From NCBI GenBank assembly GCA_016195505.1, contig JACPZN010000336.1, positions 1 to 9,816 on the forward strand: a stretch of 9,816 nt of DNA, written 5' to 3'. The notes beneath the pieces are model-generated. The model was not told the DNA's origin and made no database searches. It saw nothing but the letters and a program-made list of their open reading frames with translations. The position numbers and the translations under genes were made by a program. The DNA is from Nitrospirota bacterium (GTDB lineage Bacteria > Nitrospirota > Nitrospiria > Nitrospirales > Nitrospiraceae). Shown piece after piece: positions 1 through 5,462 of this stretch. How positions within the stretch are numbered: position 1 is the first letter of the stretch; each line of letters begins with the position of its first letter.

Positions 1-459
1 CGTCACGGGATCGGTGTAATAGTTCCCGTCCGCGTGGGCAATGGGAATCTTGAGAACCTGGCCAGGCTTGCAGGCATTCGTAAACGGCGTCGCGGCGTTC
101 TCCACCTTCACATAGACCTCTTTGCAGATAAAATGCAGCGACTTGTTTCGCAGCATGGCGCCGGGCAACAAGCCCGCTTCCAACAGAATCTGAAATCCGT
201 TGCAAATGCCGAGAACCAACCCTCCCCCGGCAGCAAACTGTTTGACCGCATGCATCACAGGCGAGAACCGTGCGATCGCGCCGGTGCGCAGATAATCGCC
301 GTAGGAAAATCCCCCCGGCAGGATTACCGCATCCAAGCCGGCCAAGGATGTCTCCTTGTGCCACACCATCATCACATCCTGCCCGAGCACGTCTTTGAAA
401 ACATGCTGGCAATCGTGATCGCAATTTGAGCCAGGGAAAACAACAATGCCGATGGTCAT
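1..459 (-). CDS. purQ: Phosphoribosylformylglycinamidine synthase subunit PurQ, glutaminase subunit (3' end outside window)
   Basis: This is the class I glutamine amidotransferase subunit of FGAM synthase. It releases ammonia from glutamine for step four of de novo purine synthesis, together with PurL and PurS in the cytoplasm. The visible 153 codons begin MTIGIVVFPGSNCDHD, the usual PurQ N-terminus. PGGFSYGDYLRTGAIAR follows at residues 48-64, and the nucleophile elbow GICNGFQ at 84-90 carries the catalytic Cys86. The His/Glu of the triad would lie near the C-terminus, beyond the left edge. PurQ is normally about 230 residues, so roughly one third is missing. The ATG start is preceded by an AAGGGTG ribosome binding site. 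It lies 119 bp downstream of the purS stop, across a gap filled by an inverted heptamer repeat that could fold just before this ribosome binding site. Confidence 0.96.
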   Translation of the reverse strand, partial: MTIGIVVFPGSNCDHDCQHVFKDVLGQDVMMVWHKETSLAGLDAVILPGGFSYGDYLRTGAIARFSPVMHAVKQFAAGGGLVLGICNGFQILLEAGLLPGAMLRNKSLHFICKEVYVKVENAATPFTNACKPGQVLKIPIAHADGNYYTDPVT

Positions 460-471
460 TGCGGCACCCTT

Positions 472-582
472 GTGATGCGTGATGAGTGATCAGTGATGGG
501 TGAGCATCGACGAGGAAGGCTTGCTCGTTCCGGCCCGACCTTCACTTCATACACTCCTCACCCATCACTCGTCACTCTTCAC
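472..582. repeat. Inverted pair of heptamer-repeat arrays (consensus GTGATGN)
   Basis: On the plus strand, 472-506 is five tandem heptamers of the form GTGATGN with minor variation. On the minus strand, 582 down to 555 is four heptamers of the same kind. The arms 479-504 and 557-582 are reverse complements at 23 of 26 positions and flank a 52-nt spacer. In the purS-purQ transcript this would form a long stem whose 5' arm includes the purS stop codon (579-581) and whose 3' end lies just before the purQ ribosome binding site. The pattern is directly visible. A role in mRNA stability or in limiting purQ translation is inference. Confidence 0.8.
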
Positions 583-818
583 TGCAGTTCGTACCGATAT
601 TCTTCGATGATCGTATTGGCCAGGAGCTTCTCGCACATCTGCTTCACTTCCGCATCTGCCTTCGTTCTATCCGTTTCCTTCAGATCCAGCTCCATGTACT
701 TCCCAACACGCACATTCGCCGTATTCTTAAAGCCGAGCGCATCGAGCGCATGTTCGATCGCCTTCCCTTGCGGGTCCAATATGCCCTGTTTCAACGTCAC
801 ATGAATCTTGGCTTTCAC
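579..818 (-). CDS. purS: Phosphoribosylformylglycinamidine synthase subunit PurS
   Basis: PurS is the small structural subunit that, as a dimer, links PurQ to small-type PurL and supports ammonia channelling in FGAM synthase. The 79 residues match the family in length (about 80) and sequence: a KAKIHVTLKQGILDPQGKAI N-terminus, then HALDALGF and VRVGKYMELDL. The start is GTG (818-816). It overlaps the TGA stop of the upstream membrane protein in a GTGA junction, so translational coupling is likely, and no better upstream start is present. PurS next to PurQ implies that the organism uses the multi-subunit FGAM synthase rather than the single-chain PurL of E. coli. A purL gene probably lies beyond the left edge. 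Confidence 0.96.
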   Translation of the reverse strand: MKAKIHVTLKQGILDPQGKAIEHALDALGFKNTANVRVGKYMELDLKETDRTKADAEVKQMCEKLLANTIIEEYRYELQ

Positions 819-1030
819 GATTTACTCTCCTGCTCAGATGCTTTGGTCTGACGATCCACGTATTTCCTGATCCAAAATATTCCTGCGATGGTCAGGCCGC
901 CGGCAAACACCAGCCCAACGAAGGCCCAGCGCCAAGGTGACTCAGTCAGTCGGTAGGCCATCATGCCGACGACCGCTGCCCAGACCACCACCGCCGCCGC
1001 CAATCCATAATTCAAATACGCCCGCAGCAT
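815..1030 (-). CDS. Small two-helix membrane protein of unknown function in the purine operon
   Basis: I do not recognise a named family. The 71-residue product has two clear hydrophobic segments, about residues 8-25 (GLAAAVVVWAAVVGMMAY) and 36-53 (AFVGLVFAGGLTIAGIFW). The loop between them, RLTESPWRW, is short, and the C-terminal tail is charged and Lys/Glu/Ser-rich. The positive IRKYVDR stretch after the second helix suggests both termini are cytoplasmic. The ATG follows a purine-rich leader containing AAGGAAAGAGG, a convincing ribosome binding site. Its stop overlaps the purS GTG start by four bases, so it is almost certainly a real, co-translated gene. A link to purine synthesis is suggested only by position. 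Confidence 0.82.
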   Translation of the reverse strand: MLRAYLNYGLAAAVVVWAAVVGMMAYRLTESPWRWAFVGLVFAGGLTIAGIFWIRKYVDRQTKASEQESKS

Positions 1031-1084
1031 CCTCTTTCCTTTTCCCTCTTCCCCTCACCCCAAAGGACTTGGGGACACTTCCAC

Positions 1085-1268
1085 GCGGAGCCATGCGGTC
1101 GTGAACGGAATTCGCCGGGAGGAGCGGGGCCCCATCGAGACTCGGCCTGGAAGGAACGCGGAAACTGACCGAGTCCGCGAGGGAATTTCCGAAGGCTGCC
1201 GCCAGGCCGAGTCCGAAAGGGTCGCTCCGTAAGGCAAGGCCCTGAGGCGAACGACCGCATGGCTCCGC
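1085..1268. repeat. Nested palindromic intergenic element of about 184 bp
   Basis: The outer arms, 1085-1102 (GCGGAGCCATGCGGTCGT) and 1251-1268, are perfect 18-bp reverse complements. Nested inside are perfect 12-bp arms at 1139-1150 (GACTCGGCCTGG) and 1202-1213, then a 6-bp pair CGGAAA/TTTCCG at 1159-1164 and 1186-1191. The sequences between the outer and middle stems pair imperfectly. The whole element can therefore fold into one long hairpin. It begins three bases after the purC stop and ends before the polypurine leader of the membrane protein gene. No target-site duplication is obvious, so it could be a MITE, a REP/BIME-like unit or a processing hairpin. Confidence 0.75.
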
Positions 1269-1271
1269 CCG

Positions 1272-1976
1272 CTATCCGCACACCCTCTTCAACACCTCCT
1301 GATACGCCTCTTCAATCTTCCCCAAATCCTTCCTGAACCGATCCTTGTCCATCGACTCCTTCGTCGCCTGATCCCAAAAGCGGCAGGTGTCCGGTGAAAT
1401 CTCATCGGCGAGGATCAACCTGCCGTTGTGGATTCCAAACTCCAGCTTAAAATCGACGAGGATCATCCGGCGCTCGCGAAAAAACGGCTGTAACAGACTG
1501 TTCACTTTCAACGCCAGGCGTGTGATCTCAGCCATATGTTCCGGCGTCGCGAGCTTCAGCAGCCGAATGTGCTCATCGGAAATCAGGGGATCGCCCAGCG
1601 CATCGTTTTTGTAATACCACTCGACGATCGCCGGCTCAATGGGATCGCCTTCTTTGAGCCCGAGTCTCTTGGCCAAACTGCCCGCGACAACGTTCCGCAC
1701 CACGACTTCGACCGGCACGATCGTGACTTTCTTCGTCAGCATCTCGCGGTCGCTTACCCGCTCGACGAAGTGTGTCGGCACACCGTTTTGTTCCAAAAGG
1801 CGAAAGAGCCGTTCCGACACCTTGTTGTTGATGACGCCCTTCTCAACGATAGTTCCGCGCTTCTGCGCGTTAAACGCCGTCGCATCATCCTTAAAATACT
1901 GGAGAACCTGATCAGGATTCCCCGTTGAAAAGATTTTCTTTGCCTTGCCTTCGTACAGCATGGTACCTGCCGTCAT
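1272..1976 (-). CDS. purC: Phosphoribosylaminoimidazole-succinocarboxamide synthase (SAICAR synthetase)
   Basis: PurC joins aspartate to CAIR with ATP to give SAICAR, the substrate of PurB, which is encoded two genes upstream. The 234-residue length is typical of stand-alone bacterial PurC. LYEGKAKKIF at residues 7-16 is the conserved N-terminal nucleotide-binding strand and loop. VPVEVVVRNVVAGS (87-100), VDFKLEFG (174-181) and LADEISPDTCRFWD (189-202) are the conserved substrate and metal-binding signatures. The ATG is preceded by GAGGGAG at good spacing. The stop is followed almost at once by the 184-bp palindrome. The gene is intact, with no unusual residues in the signatures. Confidence 0.97.
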   Translation of the reverse strand: MTAGTMLYEGKAKKIFSTGNPDQVLQYFKDDATAFNAQKRGTIVEKGVINNKVSERLFRLLEQNGVPTHFVERVSDREMLTKKVTIVPVEVVVRNVVAGSLAKRLGLKEGDPIEPAIVEWYYKNDALGDPLISDEHIRLLKLATPEHMAEITRLALKVNSLLQPFFRERRMILVDFKLEFGIHNGRLILADEISPDTCRFWDQATKESMDKDRFRKDLGKIEEAYQEVLKRVCG

Positions 1977-1994
1977 TGTTGCTCCCTCGCCCCG

Positions 1995-2798
1995 CTACTG
2001 CGGGTACGGCGCTAAGGTTTCGATGATCTCGTCCAGTGACTTCACCGTACCGAGCAAGGTCGGATGGCCGAATCGGCGCGTATACTGAAACTCTTTCACC
2101 TTCTCCAACGCCAACACCAGGCTATGGAAATCTTCCAACTTGGAAGTTTCAAAATAGGTGATGAAGTCCAAGTCGTCGAGCCCGCTGGAGTGATAGAGCT
2201 TCCGCTTGACCGTCTTGAGATAGGGCAACGTCGCTTCCGTATGTTCCTGCATCATCGCCGCTCGCCTCTCTTGGTCCAGTCCCCACCAATCCGCGTTCTT
2301 GCGGATGGGGATTATGATCGCATAGGGCTTCGAACCCGGCTCGCTGGCGGCCTTCAGGTCGGCCTTCATTTGATCCGGAAATCCCGGCACATAGTTGGCC
2401 TTTTTGGTCAGCCCATGCATGATGACGGCTGTCTTCAGGTACTTTCCAAACAGACTATTCTGAAGATCCACCAGAAACTTCTGCGTATCGCGTAATTCCA
2501 TTGCATGAATACGAAACAACAGATCGGCATGATCTGAAAGTCCACGTAACAAGTAGAGGTCGATCGTCACCTTTTCTCGATGCTGCTCCACAACTCCCTT
2601 CAGCACCCTCAACTGCACGATGCGAATCTGCAGCTCTTCCTTGGCCCAATCCTCATCCAGACTGAATGCCGCAAAGGTGCCGTAGACACCCGGTTCACTG
2701 AGGAGCTTTTCTCGATCCGCCGCAGCATGTGAGAGGGCTATCCACGTACCTAACGTCACCCAGAGGAGCGTGAGCACTGAGACCTTCAGTCTTGTCAT
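1995..2798 (-). CDS. cld: Periplasmic chlorite dismutase (heme b), Nitrospira type
   Basis: Chlorite dismutase converts chlorite to chloride and O2. In nitrite oxidisers it is thought to detoxify chlorite or serve another heme function. Residues 1-26 form a signal peptide (hydrophobic SVLTLLWVTLGTWIAL, then SHAA before ADREK), so the mature enzyme is exported. With mature numbering (precursor minus 26), the proximal heme ligand His160 lies in MQEHT and the distal catalytic Arg173 in TVKRKLYH. Lys141, Trp145, Trp146 and Glu210 are also in place. VPGFPDQMK, FGHPTLLGT and DFITYFE match the long pentameric clade as I recall it from 'Ca. Nitrospira defluvii'. The ATG overlaps the purB TGA (ATGA), with AAGGAACGGG as a weak ribosome binding site inside purB, so translation is probably coupled to PurB. 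Its place in a purine operon is unexpected. Confidence 0.95.
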   Translation of the reverse strand: MTRLKVSVLTLLWVTLGTWIALSHAAADREKLLSEPGVYGTFAAFSLDEDWAKEELQIRIVQLRVLKGVVEQHREKVTIDLYLLRGLSDHADLLFRIHAMELRDTQKFLVDLQNSLFGKYLKTAVIMHGLTKKANYVPGFPDQMKADLKAASEPGSKPYAIIIPIRKNADWWGLDQERRAAMMQEHTEATLPYLKTVKRKLYHSSGLDDLDFITYFETSKLEDFHSLVLALEKVKEFQYTRRFGHPTLLGTVKSLDEIIETLAPYPQ

Positions 2799-4135
2799 AA
2801 TCCCGTTCCTTTCGTGCGCTTGAGAGATACACGTTGCCCACCGCTACCAAACACCCGCCGATAAATCTGATCGAGGTGCCGCAGGTAGTACTTTGGGTTA
2901 AAACAGGCGGCAATCTCGCTCTTTTTAAGATGCTGTGAAATGAATGGGTCCTTGCTGACCAATTCTTGCAACCCGCCAGCTCCTTTCCAGGAGGCCATCG
3001 CATTGCGTTGGACTGCTTCGTACGACTCTTTCCGCTGCGCGCCTTTTTCGACCAAGGCCAATAACAGCCGTTGCGAGTACACAAGCCCGCCGGTTAACTC
3101 CAGATTCTGCTTCATGCGATCCGGATAGACGACCAGGTGCTTGATGAGATCCGTCACCTTGGCCAGCATATAGTCGATGAGGATAGTGCTGTCGGGCATG
3201 ATCACGCGCTCGACCGACGAATGGCTGATATCGCGCTCATGCCACAGCGCCACGTTTTCCATCGCCGCGAGGCTGTTGGCCCGCACCAGCCGAGCCAGGC
3301 CGCAGAGGTTCTCCGAGACGATCGGGTTCCGCTTGTGCGGCATCGCGGAGGATCCCTTCTGCCCCTCGGAGAAGAATTCTTCCGCCTCCAAGACTTCGGT
3401 CCGCTGCAGGTGGCGAACTTCCGTCGCAATCTTTTCAATTGTCGCTGCCAGCAGTGCCAAAGCCGTCGCATAAGCCGCATGACGATCGCGTTGGACCACT
3501 TGGTTCGAGACTGGATCGAACGTCAGCCCGAGCTTGGAGCAAACATACTCTTCGATGTCAGGCCCCTGATGCGCGAAGGTCCCCATTGCCCCGGAGAGTT
3601 TGCCGACGGCGATCTGACTCCGCACCTGCCGCAGCCGTTCCAAATGGCGAGCAATCTCCTCGTACCACAGCGCCATCTTGAACCCGAATGAGATCGGTGC
3701 GCCGGGGATGCCATGGGAGCGTCCGACCATCACTTGGTTCTTGTACCGGAACGCCTGCCGCTTCAACACCGCCAGGAATTCTTCGACTCCTCCCAGGATC
3801 AAATCGAGCGCCTCGGTCATCTGTACGGCGAGCGACGTATCGACGATGTCCGACGACGTAAGCCCCATGTGCAGGAACCGATGCTCCGGTCCGACCGTAT
3901 CCATGAGCGATTCGAGAAAGGCGATCACATCGTGCTTCGTGACTTTTTCGATCTCCGCAATCCGAGCAACATCGATCTTAGCCTTCTTGCGTATCTTGGC
4001 CGAGGTGCCCCGCGGCGCTTGGCCTGCCCGCTCGAACGCCGCGCAGGCTTGCAGTTCAACCTCCAGCCAGATTTCATACTTGTGTTTGAGGTCCCAGATG
4101 GACGTCATTTTGGGACGGCTGTAGCGGTCAATCAT
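2795..4135 (-). CDS. purB: Adenylosuccinate lyase
   Basis: PurB acts twice in purine synthesis: it cleaves SAICAR to AICAR plus fumarate, and adenylosuccinate to AMP plus fumarate. The 446 residues are slightly longer than the usual 430-435, with a short polar C-terminal tail (SGGQRVSLKRTKGTGL). The fumarase/aspartase superfamily signature GSSAMPHKRNP is at 261-271, including the mobile-loop serines 262/263. His68 (TKHDV), His89 (FLHMGLTSSD) and His141 (GRSHG) fall at the positions known for Bacillus subtilis PurB. The third conserved block reads GRSHGIPGAP rather than the common GRTHGxHAEP, a mild variation. The ATG has GGAG eight bases upstream. The gene ends in a 4-nt overlap with cld. Confidence 0.97.
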   Translation of the reverse strand: MIDRYSRPKMTSIWDLKHKYEIWLEVELQACAAFERAGQAPRGTSAKIRKKAKIDVARIAEIEKVTKHDVIAFLESLMDTVGPEHRFLHMGLTSSDIVDTSLAVQMTEALDLILGGVEEFLAVLKRQAFRYKNQVMVGRSHGIPGAPISFGFKMALWYEEIARHLERLRQVRSQIAVGKLSGAMGTFAHQGPDIEEYVCSKLGLTFDPVSNQVVQRDRHAAYATALALLAATIEKIATEVRHLQRTEVLEAEEFFSEGQKGSSAMPHKRNPIVSENLCGLARLVRANSLAAMENVALWHERDISHSSVERVIMPDSTILIDYMLAKVTDLIKHLVVYPDRMKQNLELTGGLVYSQRLLLALVEKGAQRKESYEAVQRNAMASWKGAGGLQELVSKDPFISQHLKKSEIAACFNPKYYLRHLDQIYRRVFGSGGQRVSLKRTKGTGL

Positions 4136-4236
4136 CGCATTCTCCGAATGCTGGCGAGGGGCCGGAGGCCAGAGCCGCGTGGTAAGAGCTTCTCATCGCC
4201 ACCCACTTTCGTACTTATGAGTAACGTTTTCGCATC
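4136..4236. other. nusB-purB intergenic spacer
   Basis: This 101-bp spacer within the minus-strand cluster holds the purB ribosome binding site (CGGAGAATGCG before the ATG on the minus strand) and one short GGCC-TCC-GGCC hairpin near 4151-4161. Unlike three other gaps of the cluster, it lacks a long inverted repeat. I see no convincing promoter or terminator. Confidence 0.5.
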
Positions 4237-4704
4237 TCATTCCTGCCTCTTGCCCCGCGCCCTGGTCCCCGTGCCTGCCGCTTCAGCGCGTTTGGCATCC
4301 AGCCGCGGCTCCGTCGCGAGCACTTTGTCCAAAATGCCGTTCACGAACTTGGCCGCATCATCATCACCGAAATCCTTGGCCAGCTCGATTGCTTCGTTGA
4401 CCGTGACCTTAGCCGGTACGTTGTTGAGCCAGAGAAGTTCGAAGACCCCGATGCGCAGGATGTTCCGATCGACGATTTGCATTCGGCTGATCTTCCAATT
4501 GGTCGCATAGCGGCCGATCAGCCCATCCAACTCCTTTTTATGTTCCTGCACGCCGGCGACCAACCGCTCGGCGAAGGTCTTTGTCTCCTCATTATCCTTG
4601 AGCGGCTTCCAAAATTCGTCGAGCCAGAGCCCCGGTTTGCCATGAATGTCATACTGAAACAAGATTTGCAGCGCTCGTTCGCGAGCCTTATGGCGCGGTC
4701 CCAT
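4237..4704 (-). CDS. nusB: Transcription antitermination factor NusB
   Basis: NusB, with NusE/S10, binds boxA RNA and supports rRNA antitermination. The product begins MGPRHKARERALQILFQYD, the characteristic basic first helix. It continues with FAERLVAGVQEH, the WKISRMQIVDRNILRIGVFELLW core and the C-terminal block VPAKVTVNEAIELAKDFGDDDAAKFVNGILDKV (given here as a named block, VNEAIELAK to FVNGILDKV). The tail is short, basic and Ala/Arg-rich. I chose the ATG at 4704, giving 155 residues, because this is where family similarity starts. The frame stays open upstream to a TTG at 4737, and neither start has a clear Shine-Dalgarno sequence. The gene lies 64 bp after ribH, a common ribH-nusB arrangement. 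Confidence 0.94.
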   Translation of the reverse strand: MGPRHKARERALQILFQYDIHGKPGLWLDEFWKPLKDNEETKTFAERLVAGVQEHKKELDGLIGRYATNWKISRMQIVDRNILRIGVFELLWLNNVPAKVTVNEAIELAKDFGDDDAAKFVNGILDKVLATEPRLDAKRAEAAGTGTRARGKRQE

Positions 4705-4713
4705 GGCTATTGA

Positions 4714-4750
4714 GCCGGCACAATGGCAGGCCGGCAAACCATCAAGCCGG
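4714..4750. repeat. Three GCCGG-type boxes forming alternative hairpins before nusB
   Basis: GCCGGC occurs at 4714-4719 and 4730-4735, and GCCGG again at 4746-4750. The boxes are each about 10 nt apart. The middle box can pair with either neighbour, so two mutually exclusive hairpins are possible in the ribH-nusB spacer, directly upstream of the nusB start, which lacks a clear ribosome binding site. Any regulatory role is inference. Confidence 0.45.
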
Positions 4751-4768
4751 TGGGCTGACCAGCATGGA

Positions 4769-5305
4769 TCATCTCTTTCTCCTGGCTCGACTCTTCACAC
4801 TCCTCCTGGTCGATCGGTGACTTGTCGGCTCGTCGGCTTCCGCACGCAACGTTTTGATCACCGTCGCCATCTCGATCGCCGACTTCGCCGCCTCACCGCC
4901 GCGATTGAACTTCGACGGGTCGGCCCGTTCAATCGCCTGCGCCACGGTATCCGTCGTCAGTACGCCGAAGATGATCGGCACGTCGGACTCCAGCGCCGCC
5001 TGGCCGATGCCGCGGCTCGCTTCTGCACTGATGTAGTCGAAATGCGGGGTATCGCCGCGAATCACCGCCCCCAGACAGATTACCGCGTCAAACCGGCTCG
5101 ACTTGGCCATGGTCCGCGCCGCCAGCGGAATCTCGAACGCCCCCGGCACCCTCACCACATCGATATCCTCCGCGAGGACACCGTGCTTCGTCAGACCCTC
5201 GATACAGGACCCGAGCAATTTGCTCGTAACGAATTTATTGAACTTCGCGACGACAATCCCGAACTTCAACCCTGCCGCATTGTGCGACCCTTTACGCAGC
5301 TTCAT
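4769..5305 (-). CDS. ribH: 6,7-dimethyl-8-ribityllumazine synthase
   Basis: RibH condenses 5-amino-6-ribitylaminouracil with 3,4-dihydroxy-2-butanone 4-phosphate (made by the RibB half of the upstream gene) to give the direct riboflavin precursor. It usually forms pentamers or 60-mer shells. IVVAKFNKFVTSKLL (17-31) carries Phe22, which stacks on the pyrimidine. VPGAFEIPLAA (53-63) and LGAVIRGDTPHFDYI (78-92), with catalytic His88, are classic motifs. GVLTTDT and NRGGEAAKSAIEMA near 114-143 complete the fold. At 178 residues it is about 20 longer than usual because of a strongly basic Ser/Arg/Lys tail (RSTRRSVKSRARRKR). The ATG has GGAAGTAGGG upstream. A MITE-like element separates it from ribBA. 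Confidence 0.97.
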   Translation of the reverse strand: MKLRKGSHNAAGLKFGIVVAKFNKFVTSKLLGSCIEGLTKHGVLAEDIDVVRVPGAFEIPLAARTMAKSSRFDAVICLGAVIRGDTPHFDYISAEASRGIGQAALESDVPIIFGVLTTDTVAQAIERADPSKFNRGGEAAKSAIEMATVIKTLRAEADEPTSHRSTRRSVKSRARRKR

Positions 5306-5334
5306 ACCCTACTTCCAGCCCTTCCCCTCACCTT

Positions 5335-5462
5335 GTGAGGTCGTCTGGACTGGGCTCACTGCGCGCGCTTTCTCACCCACGCCGAGACGCGCCTTCGAGC
5401 CTAGCGAGCACCTTCTGAGGCCGCGCGTTGGGCGAGCAAGAGTGCAGTCCAGACGACCTCAC
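5335..5462. mobile_element. MITE-like element, 128 bp, 18-bp perfect terminal inverted repeats, 5-bp target duplication
   Basis: The ends 5335-5352 (GTGAGGTCGTCTGGACTG) and 5445-5462 are perfect 18-bp reverse complements. The element is flanked on both sides by ACCTT (5330-5334 and 5463-5467), as expected of a 5-bp target-site duplication. The interior also pairs: CACT (5357-5360) with AGTG (5441-5444), and 5372-5382 with 5425-5436 apart from one mismatch and a bulge. There is no reading frame for a transposase, so it would be non-autonomous. Its right end supplies the ribBA stop codon (TCA at 5459-5461, read as TGA). A rho-independent terminator is unlikely because no T-run follows in the transcribed direction. 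Confidence 0.72.

Noticed and set aside
1012..1281. 89-residue minus-strand open frame between purC and the membrane protein gene
   Set aside because: It runs through the 184-bp palindrome and into both neighbouring genes. Its Arg/Pro/Gly-rich product looks like translated GC-rich repeat and resembles no family I know.
3713..4510. 265-residue plus-strand open frame across purB and nusB
   Set aside because: It is a shadow frame over two clearly identified minus-strand genes, with no recognisable domain.
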